In this document: one piece after another, positions 52,994 to 61,283 of the stretch
Position numbering within the stretch: the first letter of the stretch is position 1
How the letters are laid out: every line of letters starts with the position of its first letter
Assembly: GCF_008014745.1 (NCBI RefSeq)
Contig: NZ_VPFD01000007.1
Coordinates: 111,610-175,609 of the forward strand
Direction of reading: 5' to 3'
DNA length: 64,000 nt
Source of the DNA: Massilia arenae
GTDB lineage: Bacteria > Pseudomonadota > Gammaproteobacteria > Burkholderiales > Burkholderiaceae_D
Position numbers and translations under genes: made by a program
Notes under the pieces: generated by a model
Databases searched by the model: none
The model's input: the letters and a program-made list of their open reading frames with translations, nothing else
What the model was told of the DNA's origin: nothing

Positions 52994-54571
52994 GTGTGCG
53001 CCGCGCTCGGGAGGCGGTCGGGCAGGGGCGCGCTGGCGCTGGCAGGCGCGGCGCTGCTGGGCGCTTGCGGGACGGTCGGGCCCGACTTCGAACGTCCTGA
53101 TATGCCGGCCGCGCTGGCTGGCTGGGACGGCGGTTCGCTGGCTTCGCTGAAATCCGGCGCCGGCGCGCCGGGACGCGGATCGATCCAGCAATGGTGGCGC
53201 GGCTTCGACGATGCCGTGCTCGACGCGCTGATCGCCGAGGCGCAGCGCGTGAACCCCACGGTGCGCGCCGCCGGCCTGCGCATCATGGAAGCACGCGCCG
53301 AGCTCGGGATCGCCGGCAGCACGCTCTATCCGCAGGGGCAACAGCTCAGCGGCGAGTTGCTGCGCGTGGGCCAGCGGCGGGCAGGCGGGCCGGACAGCAG
53401 CCTGAGCAACTTCGACACCCATCTCGACATCAGCTGGGAACTCGACTTCTGGGGCAAGTTCAAACGCGGCATCGAGGCGGCCGACGCCGGCTACCTGGCC
53501 AGCATCGCCCGCTACGACGATGTGCAGGTCTTGATGGCGGCCCAGGTGGCCAGCCTGTATTGCACGATCCGCACCACCGAGGCACGGTTGACGATCGCGC
53601 GCGACAATGCGGCCTTGCAATTGCGCAGCCTGGAGATCACCGAGCTGCTGTTCCGTGGCGGCAACGAGGCCGAGCTGGACGTGCAGCAGGCCCGGACCTT
53701 GTACCTGGGCACCCTCGCCACCATCCCTCCGCTCGAGATCGGCCTGCGCCAGGCCCAGAACGCCTTGAGTATCCTGCTGGCGCGCGCGCCCGGCCCGCTG
53801 CCCGAGATGAACGCGAGGGAGGCGGGCCTGCACACGATGACCAGGCTGCCTGCCGACCTGATTACCGAACTGCCCGCCGATCTGCTGCGGCGCCGGCCCG
53901 ATGTGCGGGCGGTCGAGATGCAGCTTGCCGCCCAATCCGCCCTGATCGGCGTGAGCGCGGCCGAGCTCTATCCCTCGATCTCGCTACTGGGATCGGTGGG
54001 CCTGTCGGCCACCTCGCTGGATGGGGCGCCGCGGGTGCTGAACTGGGCGCTTGGCTCGGGCCTGCTGTGGAATGTGTTCGACCATGGACGGCTGAGCAAT
54101 GGCGTGCTGGTGCAGGATGCCCGCTTCCAGCAGCTTTATGAGCAGTACCAGGGGGCGGTGCTGAATGCGGCGCGCGAGGTCGACGATGCGGCCGCCGGCT
54201 TTGCCCGGACGGGGGCGCAGATCGTGCTGCTGGCCGATGGCGTCAAGGCCGCCCGGCGTTCGCTGGATATCGCCAGCTTTCAGTATCGCGAGGGCTTGAC
54301 CGATTTCCAGCGCGTGCTCGATTCCCAGCGCTCCCTGTTTAGCCAACAAGAGCTCCTGGCCACGTGCCAGGGCAGCCTGGCGCAGAACCTGATCGCCCTC
54401 TATAAGGCCATGGGCGGCGGCTGGGAGCAGGGCAGGAGCCGCCCACCCGTGGATGAGGCGACCCGCGCCGTCATGGAGCGGCGCAGCGACTGGAAGGACG
54501 TCCTGCGCGCGCCCTTGCGGGCGCCCGGCGCCGAGGGCCTGCCAGAACCTGGCGGGGAGCGCAGGCCATGA
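52994..54571 (+). CDS. Outer-membrane efflux lipoprotein, NodT/OprM type
   Basis: The 525-residue protein has a lipoprotein signal with lipobox LLGAC and the N-terminal GTVGPDFERPD motif of NodT factors. Two outer-membrane efflux repeats follow, with the coiled-coil segments and the DLLRRRPDVRAVEMQL block. The start is GTG at 52994, six bases after GGAG and just past the AI-2E stop; the longer upstream frame is rejected. It forms the outer channel for the adaptor and inner-membrane protein that follow. Confidence 0.87.
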   Translation: MCAALGRRSGRGALALAGAALLGACGTVGPDFERPDMPAALAGWDGGSLASLKSGAGAPGRGSIQQWWRGFDDAVLDALIAEAQRVNPTVRAAGLRIMEARAELGIAGSTLYPQGQQLSGELLRVGQRRAGGPDSSLSNFDTHLDISWELDFWGKFKRGIEAADAGYLASIARYDDVQVLMAAQVASLYCTIRTTEARLTIARDNAALQLRSLEITELLFRGGNEAELDVQQARTLYLGTLATIPPLEIGLRQAQNALSILLARAPGPLPEMNAREAGLHTMTRLPADLITELPADLLRRRPDVRAVEMQLAAQSALIGVSAAELYPSISLLGSVGLSATSLDGAPRVLNWALGSGLLWNVFDHGRLSNGVLVQDARFQQLYEQYQGAVLNAAREVDDAAAGFARTGAQIVLLADGVKAARRSLDIASFQYREGLTDFQRVLDSQRSLFSQQELLATCQGSLAQNLIALYKAMGGGWEQGRSRPPVDEATRAVMERRSDWKDVLRAPLRAPGAEGLPEPGGERRP

Positions 54572-55740
54572 GCCCGGAACCGGTCAAGCTCGAACAGTCG
54601 GCGCCACCCGGCGAGGGGGCGCCGACGCCCGTCCCGACGTCGTCGCCGACGCCGGCGCCAGCGCGGCCGGGCAAGAAAAGCCGGCTGGGCTTGATCGTCG
54701 TGCTGGCGCTGATCGTGGCCAGCCTGGGCTGGTATCTGGTGGCGGATCGCCTGACGCCATACACCTCGCAGGCCCGGGTGCAGGCCTTCGTGGTGCCGGT
54801 GGCATCCGAGGTGACGGGCATGGTGCACGAGGTCTACGTCAAGAACAACGACGAGGTGGAGGAAGGACAGCTCCTGTTCCATATCGACCCCAGCACCTAC
54901 CGCATCGCCCTGCGGCGCAGCCTGGCGGACTATGAATCGGTGCGGCGCTCGGTCAATGCCTCGGCGCTGGCGGTGGAGGCGGCCGAGGCGGCGCTGCAGG
55001 CCGCCAAGGCCATGCATGTGTTCGCCAAGCAGGACGCGGGCCGGATGGAGCAGATCTTCGCCAAGGACCCCGGCGCGTTGTCGATCCGCCGGGTGCAGAA
55101 TGCGCGCGCTTCGCTGGCAACGGCGCGCAGCCAGGAAATCGCCGCCCAGGCGGAGCTGCGCCGCGCCGAGGAGGCGGCCGGCGAGCAGGGAGAGCGCAAT
55201 GCGCAGCTGCTCAGCGCCCGCGCGGCGGTCGAGAAGGCCGAGCTCGATCTGGAACGTACCGCCGTGACCGCGCCCGCACGCGGCCTGGTGACCGACTTGC
55301 GCACCGATGTCGGCCAGGTCGTGCAGGCCGGCTCGGCGGCGATGACCCTGATCGCCGTCCACGACCTCTGGATCAGCGCCGACATGACCGAGAATAACCT
55401 CGGCAATATCACGCCGGGCGACGAGGTCGCCATCGTGCTCGATGTGGTGCCGGGCAAGGTCTTGAAAGGACGGGTGCGCAGCGTGGGCAGCGGGGTCAAT
55501 TCGGGCCGGCAGACCCAGGCCGGCACCTTGCCCGAGATCGACAACAGCCGCGATTGGCTGCGCCAGGCGCAACGCTTCCCGGTCGCCGTGGAATTCGACC
55601 CGTCCGAGCGCGCCCAACTGCGCGCGGCCAGGATCGGCGGGCAGGCCGACGTGCTGGTGTACACGGACGACTACGGCCTGATGAACTGGCTGGGCGCCGT
55701 CTTCATCCGCCTGATGAGCTACCTTTCTTATCTTTATTGA
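54568..55740 (+). CDS. HlyD/EmrA-family periplasmic adaptor
   Basis: The 390-residue protein begins with a Pro-rich cytoplasmic tail (residues 10-32) and one membrane helix at about 36-56. Lipoyl halves (VPVASEVTGMVHEVYV and ERTAVTAPARGLVTDL) flank a coiled-coil hairpin, followed by a beta-barrel. The layout is that of EmrA/AaeA. Its ATG overlaps the outer-membrane factor stop (ATGA), and the inner-membrane partner starts 2 bp after its stop. It bridges inner- and outer-membrane components. Confidence 0.87.
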   Translation: MSPEPVKLEQSAPPGEGAPTPVPTSSPTPAPARPGKKSRLGLIVVLALIVASLGWYLVADRLTPYTSQARVQAFVVPVASEVTGMVHEVYVKNNDEVEEGQLLFHIDPSTYRIALRRSLADYESVRRSVNASALAVEAAEAALQAAKAMHVFAKQDAGRMEQIFAKDPGALSIRRVQNARASLATARSQEIAAQAELRRAEEAAGEQGERNAQLLSARAAVEKAELDLERTAVTAPARGLVTDLRTDVGQVVQAGSAAMTLIAVHDLWISADMTENNLGNITPGDEVAIVLDVVPGKVLKGRVRSVGSGVNSGRQTQAGTLPEIDNSRDWLRQAQRFPVAVEFDPSERAQLRAARIGGQADVLVYTDDYGLMNWLGAVFIRLMSYLSYLY

Positions 55741-55742
55741 CA

Positions 55743-56765
55743 ATGGAGCGCGCTGACAAGGCGGTGTTGCGGCTGGCGATTGGCCTGGCGCTGGCCGTGC
55801 TGCTCGCCTATGGCCTGGCGCTGCCGTCGCCGTTCGTGCTGTGTGTCATGACCGTGCTGTTGCTGAGCAAGCCGGGGCCGCCGATGCCCTTGCTGAAGGG
55901 GATGGTGGTGGCCGTGCTGGTCGCCGTGGTGCTGGCGGCCGGCGTGCTGATGGTGCCGCTGCTGGAGCATTACGCCAGCGTCGCGCTGGTGCTGACGGCG
56001 CTGCTGCTGTACGCGGTGTTCTTCGTCGGCCTGCAAAGCGGCAGCCCGCTGGCGAATATCGTGGCGATTGCCTTCACCCTGGTTCCGGTGGCCGGCGTGG
56101 TCGACCAGGCCCTGGTGCCGGCGATCAGCACCGCCATCGCGCTGGGGCTTTTTGTCGGCGTGCTGGTCGGCAGCCTGTCGCATGCCTTGTTCCCGGATGA
56201 CCCGGACGCCGGCGCCAGGCCGGCGCTCCCCGCCGTTGCCGCGCACGCGGTCAGATGGCGCGCCGCGCAGGCCACGCTGGTGGTCATGCCGGTGCTGGTG
56301 ATGGCCCTGATCCACCCGGCTTTCTATCTGTCCGCCATCATCAAGTCGGTGCTGCTGGGCCAGCAGGCCGGCTCCACCGGCGCCCGCTCGGCGGGGCGGG
56401 TCCTGGTCGGGTCGACCCTGGCGGGTGCGGGCATGGCGACCCTGGCCTGGTTCGGCCTGGCCTTGTTGCCTACCTTGTGGATGCTGGTGCTGTGGATGGC
56501 CGCCGCCGCGCTCTGGAGCGGAGCCAGGCTGTTCGGCCTCAAGGCCTCGGCGCTGCCACCCTCGTTCTGGAGCAATGCCCTGGTGACCATGCTGATCCTG
56601 CTGGGGCCGGCCATCGAGGATAGCGTGGTGGGGAAGGACGTCGGCCACGCCTCGCTCGTGCGGGTGAGCTTGTTCATCGTGCTGGCGCTGTATGCCTGGG
56701 CCGTTGTGTGGGTGCTGGAAGGGTGGCGCGCGTCGAGGTCGTCGCGAGTTGGTCAGTTTGAGTAG
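55743..56765 (+). CDS. DUF2955/FUSC-like inner-membrane protein of a PET-type efflux system
   Basis: The 340-residue protein has about nine to ten hydrophobic helices and little soluble sequence. It is related to the DUF2955/FUSC group, whose members (such as AaeB) pair with HlyD-type adaptors to export aromatic acids and similar compounds. The start at 55743 follows the adaptor stop by 2 bp; the longer frame upstream is rejected. With the adaptor and NodT channel it forms a complete tripartite pump. The substrate is unknown, though linkage to bdhA and an AI-2E permease is notable. Confidence 0.78.
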   Translation: MERADKAVLRLAIGLALAVLLAYGLALPSPFVLCVMTVLLLSKPGPPMPLLKGMVVAVLVAVVLAAGVLMVPLLEHYASVALVLTALLLYAVFFVGLQSGSPLANIVAIAFTLVPVAGVVDQALVPAISTAIALGLFVGVLVGSLSHALFPDDPDAGARPALPAVAAHAVRWRAAQATLVVMPVLVMALIHPAFYLSAIIKSVLLGQQAGSTGARSAGRVLVGSTLAGAGMATLAWFGLALLPTLWMLVLWMAAAALWSGARLFGLKASALPPSFWSNALVTMLILLGPAIEDSVVGKDVGHASLVRVSLFIVLALYAWAVVWVLEGWRASRSSRVGQFE

Positions 56766-56786
56766 AGAGACGTTTAATTTTAGTCA

Positions 56787-56808
56787 ATACCAGTGACCCA
56801 ATTGGTAT
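56787..56808. repeat. Short inverted repeat after the efflux operon
   Basis: ATACCA-N10-TGGTAT follows the pump gene by about 20 bp in an AT-rich stretch. It may be a weak terminator hairpin, although it lacks a T-run. Confidence 0.25.
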
Positions 56809-56849
56809 AGCCAAAATGAATAGGTCTTGCAAAACGCGACTTCAGCGAG

Positions 56850-56869
56850 TACTGTACGTTTATACAGTA
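56850..56869 (+). promoter_or_regulatory. LexA (SOS) box of imuAB
   Basis: TACTGTACGTTTATACAGTA fits the LexA consensus CTGT-N8-ACAG with full outer symmetry (TACTGTA/TACAGTA). It ends 21 bp before the imuA ATG, the usual position for SOS repression. Confidence 0.9.
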
Positions 56870-56890
56870 TTTGTTCGATAAGCCTGAACT

Positions 56891-57598
56891 ATGAACCATT
56901 CAGCCATCCTTGCCGCACCAGAGGCAGTGCACCCATCGCTGTGGCGCGCGTCGCAGCTGGCGCATGCCGACACGCGCTGCATCGACACCGGCCACCCAAC
57001 GCTCTCGGGCCAGCTTCCCGGCGGCGGCTGGCCCGGCGGCACCCTGGTCGACCTGCACTTGCAACAGCCCGGCATCGGCGAGCTGCGCCTGCTGCGGCCG
57101 GCCCTGGCCGCCTGCGCCGAACGCCGCATCGTGCTGCTGCAGCCGCCCCATCCACCCCAGGCCCTGGCGCTTGCCGCGCTCGGCCTGGAGCCATCGCAGT
57201 TGCTGTGGCTGCGCACGACGCGCACCGCGGACGCACTGTGGGCGGCCGAGCAGGTGTTACGTAGCGGTAGTTGCGGTGCCTTGTTGTTCTGGGCCAACCA
57301 TATGCGTAACGACAATCTGCGCCGCCTGCATCTGGCGGCGCAAGGCGGCGAAACGCTGTTTTTCATGCTCCGCCCGCTGGCGGCGGCGCAGGATGCATCT
57401 CCCGCGCCTTTGCGTCTTGCGCTGCGGCCAGCGGCCGGCGGCATGAATATCGACTTCGTCAAACGTCGGGGACCGCAGCGCGAGGCGCCGCTGTTCCTTC
57501 CTCTTGGATCTTCACTACTGCAACGCCATGCGCCTCTGGATCGGCCTGTATTTGCCCCAGCTACCGCTCGAGGTCTTCAGCCCACGCTGGTTCAGTGA
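56891..57598 (+). CDS. imuA: Translesion DNA synthesis-associated protein ImuA
   Basis: The 235-residue protein is a RecA-like SOS accessory protein of the ImuA group. The N-terminal part LSGQLPGGGWPGGTLVDLHL resembles the SulA/RecA-like loop in proteobacterial ImuA. The middle matches the family in order (IVLLQPPHPPQALAL, LLWLRTTRTADALWAAEQVLRSG, FWANHM...LRRLHLAAQ). It supports the mutagenic polymerase complex after DNA damage. It lies directly behind a LexA box and overlaps imuB by 71 bp. Confidence 0.88.
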   Translation: MNHSAILAAPEAVHPSLWRASQLAHADTRCIDTGHPTLSGQLPGGGWPGGTLVDLHLQQPGIGELRLLRPALAACAERRIVLLQPPHPPQALALAALGLEPSQLLWLRTTRTADALWAAEQVLRSGSCGALLFWANHMRNDNLRRLHLAAQGGETLFFMLRPLAAAQDASPAPLRLALRPAAGGMNIDFVKRRGPQREAPLFLPLGSSLLQRHAPLDRPVFAPATARGLQPTLVQ

Positions 57599-59060
57599 AT
57601 CGGCGGGTGAGGCGGCGGGCGAGGCCGGCGGTGTTGCTGGCGGCTCGGACCCTGGCAGCGTCATCCTTGAGCAGGAGCGGGTAATGGCGCTGTCGCCGGC
57701 GGCGCGCGCTGCCGGCGTGCAGATCGGCATGCGCCGCGGTGGCGTGCTGATGCTGATGCCCGAAGCGCGCATCGAACTGCGCAGCCATGAGCGCGAAGCC
57801 GAGGCCATGGATGCGGTGGCCATGACCATGCTGCACTACACGCCGCAGGTGGCGCTGGCCGAAGAAGCGACGCTGCTGCTCGATATCGGCGCCAGCCTGC
57901 GCCTGTTCGGCGGCATCCGGCGCCTGTGTGAGCGCATTCGCGCCAATATGGCGGCGCTCGGCTTCACGGCCTGCATCGCCTGCGCGCCCACCGCGCGCGG
58001 GGCCTGGCTGCTGGCGCGCCGTAATGCCGGTCGCGCCCTCTCGATGGATTCGCTGGTGCGGCGCCTCGACCGCTTGCCGGTGGGCCTGCTGCCGCCGGCG
58101 CGGCCGTTCGCCAGCTGGTTCGAAGGCATCGGCTGCTGCCGCCTGGACGAGCTGCGGCGCCTGCCGCGCCCCGGCCTGCAGCGGCGCTGCGGACGGTCCC
58201 TGCTCGACATGCTGGACGCCGCCTATGGCATGAACGCCGAATTGTTCCAGTGGGTGGCGCCGCCGGAGCGCTTCCATGCGCGGCTCGAACTGTTCGACCG
58301 GCTCGAACAGGCCGACCTGCTGCTGGCCGGCGCCCATCGCCTGGTGTTGCAGATGACGGGCTGGCTGTGTGCACGCCAGCTGGCGGTCGAGCGCATCCTG
58401 CTGTCGCTCGATCACGAGCGCGGCCGCATGGCGCGTCCACCGACCCTGGTCGAGGTGGCGCTGGCCGAACCCACCTGGCGCGACGAGCACCTGCTGCGCC
58501 TGCTGCGTGAGCGCCTGGCCAAGCTCGAACTCGAGGCGCCCGTGATCGGCATCGGCCTGGAGGCGCAGCAATTGCAGGCGATGGCGCCGCCGACCGACTC
58601 GCTATTCCCCGATCCCGGCGGCACCGAAGAAGACCGGATGCGCATGATCGAGCTGCTGGTGGCGCGCCTGGGCGCAGACAATGTCTTGCAGGCGCTGCCG
58701 GTGGCCGACTACCGGCCCGAAGTCGCCAACGCCTGGGTGCCGGTGCAACAGAAGGTGAGCGCCGCCGCGCGCGCGGCGCAGATGCCGCCCGACGTGCAGA
58801 GCCTGCCGCGCCCGAGCTGGCTGCTGGCCAAGCCGATCGCGCTCCTGATGCGCGACCACCGGCCGTTCTACGGTTCACCCCTGCGGGTGGCGTCCAATCC
58901 CGAACGCATCGAGGCCGGCTGGTGGAGCCAGACGCAAACGCGCGACTACTTCATCGCCGAGGGGCAAGACCACGCGCTGTACTGGATCTATCGCGAGCGC
59001 ATCAACGGCACGGGCGAGGATGCCGCGCCGCGCTGGTTCTTGCATGGCTTGTTCGGGTAA
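57528..59060 (+). CDS. imuB: ImuB, catalytically inactive Y-family polymerase subunit
   Basis: The 510-residue protein starts MRLWIGLYLPQLPLEVF. It has the Y-family palm and finger order (ALSPAARAAGVQIGMRRG; LLLDIGASLRLFGG) but lacks the catalytic acidic residues at the N-terminal DxD position, as known for ImuB. ImuB serves as the scaffold linking ImuA, the beta clamp and DnaE2. The C-terminal region with RPSWLLAKPIALL and GSPLRVASNPERIEAGWW is typical. The start at 57528 lies inside imuA. dnaE2, usually the third gene, is not in this window. Confidence 0.9.
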   Translation: MRLWIGLYLPQLPLEVFSPRWFSESAGEAAGEAGGVAGGSDPGSVILEQERVMALSPAARAAGVQIGMRRGGVLMLMPEARIELRSHEREAEAMDAVAMTMLHYTPQVALAEEATLLLDIGASLRLFGGIRRLCERIRANMAALGFTACIACAPTARGAWLLARRNAGRALSMDSLVRRLDRLPVGLLPPARPFASWFEGIGCCRLDELRRLPRPGLQRRCGRSLLDMLDAAYGMNAELFQWVAPPERFHARLELFDRLEQADLLLAGAHRLVLQMTGWLCARQLAVERILLSLDHERGRMARPPTLVEVALAEPTWRDEHLLRLLRERLAKLELEAPVIGIGLEAQQLQAMAPPTDSLFPDPGGTEEDRMRMIELLVARLGADNVLQALPVADYRPEVANAWVPVQQKVSAAARAAQMPPDVQSLPRPSWLLAKPIALLMRDHRPFYGSPLRVASNPERIEAGWWSQTQTRDYFIAEGQDHALYWIYRERINGTGEDAAPRWFLHGLFG

Positions 59061-59147
59061 TAGGCGCGTCGATGGATGTCTCCATTGGCAGATGTCGGCG
59101 TCGCGCAAGCCCATGCTATCGTGTTGCGACAACATCAGGAGACGTGC

Positions 59148-59924
59148 ATGGCAGGCGAAGCAGTCCACTTCAAAGGCGCCGACGGCCAGTTGCTGGCCGC
59201 GCGCCTCGATGCACCCGAGGGCCTGGTCAAGGCCTACGCCCTGTTCGCCCACTGCTTCAGCTGCGGCAAGGACGTCTTCGCCGCGGCCCGCATCGCGCAG
59301 GGCCTGACGCGCCATGGCATCGCCGTGCTGCGCTTCGACTTCACTGGCATCGGCGCCAGCGAGGGCGAATTCGCCAACACCAATTTTTCATCCAACCTGT
59401 CCGACCTGGTGGCCGCCGCCGACTTCCTGCGCAGCGAGTACGCCGCGCCCCAACTCCTGGTCGGCCACAGCCTGGGCGGCGCCGCGGTGCTGGCCGCGGC
59501 GTCCAGCATGCCCGAGGTGAAGGCAGTCGCCACGGTCGCGGCGCCGAGTGACCCGCACCACGTCACCGGCATGTTCCGTGAGCACATCGACGCCATCACC
59601 ACGCATGGCGTCGCCCACGTCCAGCTGGCCGGCCGTCCATTCACGATCAAGCGCCAATTCCTGGAAGACGTCGCCGAGCAGCGCCTGGAACAGAAGATCC
59701 GCGACCTGGGCCGCGCGCTGCTGGTGATGCATTCGCCTTCGGACGACACCGTTGCCGTGGCCAACGCGGAGCAGATCTTCCAGGCCGCGCGCCATCCGAA
59801 AAGCTTCGTCTCGCTCGACGACGCCGACCACCTCCTCAGGCGCCGCCAGGACGCCGTCTACATCGCCGACGTGATCGCCGCCTGGGCCTCGCGTTATCTC
59901 GACCTGGGCCGCGCCGAGCCATAA
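59148..59924 (+). CDS. Alpha/beta hydrolase related to the hydrolase half of hydrolase-OsmC fusions
   Basis: The 258-residue protein has an alpha/beta-hydrolase fold with [14 protein letters not shown] near the N-terminus and the nucleophile elbow GHSLGGAA. The acid lies in HSPSDDTV and the His in DDADHLL. The HCFSCGKD segment is a signature of the bifunctional hydrolase/OsmC proteins, about 400 residues long. Here the protein ends right after the hydrolase domain, so the OsmC peroxidase half is missing. The start MAGEAVHF follows AGGAGACGTGC. It is a cytoplasmic enzyme with unknown substrate. Confidence 0.84.
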   Translation: MAGEAVHFKGADGQLLAARLDAPEGLVKAYALFAHCFSCGKDVFAAARIAQGLTRHGIAVLRFDFTGIGASEGEFANTNFSSNLSDLVAAADFLRSEYAAPQLLVGHSLGGAAVLAAASSMPEVKAVATVAAPSDPHHVTGMFREHIDAITTHGVAHVQLAGRPFTIKRQFLEDVAEQRLEQKIRDLGRALLVMHSPSDDTVAVANAEQIFQAARHPKSFVSLDDADHLLRRRQDAVYIADVIAAWASRYLDLGRAEP

Positions 59925-59993
59925 GAGAACCAGCGAACGGTCGCGCCGATTCGATAAGGCATAATCCGCCCATCGAAGCCGACCGGAGGAAGC

Positions 59994-60362
59994 ATGAAGC
60001 GATTCACGAACCTGGCAGCCCTGGCTGCCCTGACGCTGGCCGCGTCGACATACGCCCACGCCCAGGCGCAGCAAACCCTGGAAACGCCGGGCTTCACCGT
60101 CAAGATCACGCAGCAGTGCGAGGAGGGTAACGTCACCTGCGACGACGTGCGCTACGTCGGCACCAGCAAGAAGTCCGGCAAGGCGATTTCCCTGCGCGGC
60201 AAGACCATGCATTCGCTCGCCGCCGACGGCGTCACGCCCGGCGCCTTCCAGGGCTATGTGTTCAAGTCCGGCCGCGTGACCTATACCGTCTTCGCGGACG
60301 GCCGCCTGGTGGTCACCGAGGGCAAGAAGACGCTGGTGAACCAGCGCGGCGAATGGAAGTGA
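59994..60362 (+). CDS. Small secreted protein, unknown function
   Basis: The 122-residue protein has a signal peptide (cleavage near AHAQA). The mature domain is about 98 residues, beta-rich, with two cysteines (QQCEEGNVTCDD) likely in a disulfide. Blocks such as RYVGTSKKSGKAISLRGKT and YTVFADGRLVVTEGKK suggest a compact beta fold. I do not recognise the family. A GGAGGA ribosome site precedes the ATG. It is followed 9 bp later by the hisN-like gene and may be co-transcribed. Confidence 0.75.
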   Translation: MKRFTNLAALAALTLAASTYAHAQAQQTLETPGFTVKITQQCEEGNVTCDDVRYVGTSKKSGKAISLRGKTMHSLAADGVTPGAFQGYVFKSGRVTYTVFADGRLVVTEGKKTLVNQRGEWK

Positions 60363-60371
60363 CGGGTTGAT

Positions 60372-61181
60372 ATGCTGATCGACAACGCGCAACTGGACCT
60401 CCTGCGCGCCTTTGCCGAAGAACTCGCGGACGCCGCGGGCGCCGCCATCCTGCCGCACTTTCGCGCCGACCTCGTCGTCGAGGACAAGGCCGCGCAAGCC
60501 GGCGGGGCGGTGTTCGACCCAGTCACCGTGGCCGACCGCGCCGCCGAACGGGCGATGCGCTGCCTGATCTCCGCACGCTATCCGGAGCACGGCATCGTCG
60601 GCGAGGAGGAGGGCAGCGTCGACGGCGCCAGTCCCTTGAAATGGGTGCTCGACCCGATCGACGGCACCCGCGCCTTCGTCACCGGCCTGCCAATCTGGGG
60701 CACGCTGATCGCCCTCAACGACGGCATAAAGCCCGTCATCGGCGTCATCGACCAGCCGTTTACGCGCGAACGCTTCATCGGCACGCCGCATGGCGCCTGG
60801 TGCAACGGCGCGCCGATCCGCACGCGCCGTTGCCCGACCCTCGCGCAGGCGCGCGTGATGCTGACCGTGCCCGCGGCCGGCGCCAAAGTCGCCGAGCAAT
60901 CCGTGTTCGACGCCATCGCCTCCCAGGCGCAGATCGTGCGTTTCGGCGGCGACTGCTATGCCTACGGCCTGCTGGCCCATGGCCTGGTCGACCTGGTGCT
61001 GGAAGCGCACCTCGACGTCCACGACGTGCAGGCCCTGATCCCCGTGGTCGAAGGCGCCGGCGGCGTAATCACCACCTGGAAGGGCGGCGATCCGCAGCAC
61101 GGCGGCTCGGTCATCGCCTGCGGCGACCCGGACCTGCATCGGCAACTGCTGCCGCTGATCGCGCGCCTGCGTAGCGCTTGA
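60372..61181 (+). CDS. hisN: Inositol-monophosphatase-family phosphatase, HisN-like histidinol-phosphatase
   Basis: The 269-residue enzyme has the Li+-sensitive phosphatase motifs: DPVTVADRAAE, GEEEG, DPIDGTRAF (metal ligands) and the C-terminal HDVQALIPVVEGAGG. The last block, with VQALIP in place of the usual AxxLI of inositol phosphatases, fits the HisN histidinol-phosphatase subgroup, which completes the eighth step of histidine synthesis. No other his gene is nearby, so the exact substrate is inferred from subfamily motifs. Confidence 0.78.
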   Translation: MLIDNAQLDLLRAFAEELADAAGAAILPHFRADLVVEDKAAQAGGAVFDPVTVADRAAERAMRCLISARYPEHGIVGEEEGSVDGASPLKWVLDPIDGTRAFVTGLPIWGTLIALNDGIKPVIGVIDQPFTRERFIGTPHGAWCNGAPIRTRRCPTLAQARVMLTVPAAGAKVAEQSVFDAIASQAQIVRFGGDCYAYGLLAHGLVDLVLEAHLDVHDVQALIPVVEGAGGVITTWKGGDPQHGGSVIACGDPDLHRQLLPLIARLRSA

Positions 61182-61233
61182 GCGCTATCCGATCTCCTGT
61201 TTCCGCATGCCGGTCAATGGCGGATGCATCACC

Positions 61234-61261
61234 AATAAAAACGGCGGCCCGAAGACCGCCG
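61234..61261 (-). terminator. Rho-independent terminator of the M61 peptidase
   Basis: CGGCGG (61242-61247) pairs with CCGCCG (61256-61261) across an 8-nt loop. On the minus strand the stem is followed by TTTTTATTGG. It lies 23 bp after the peptidase stop and may also stop hisN transcripts. Confidence 0.8.
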
Positions 61262-61283
61262 CGATGTCATTGCCCGGACAGGA

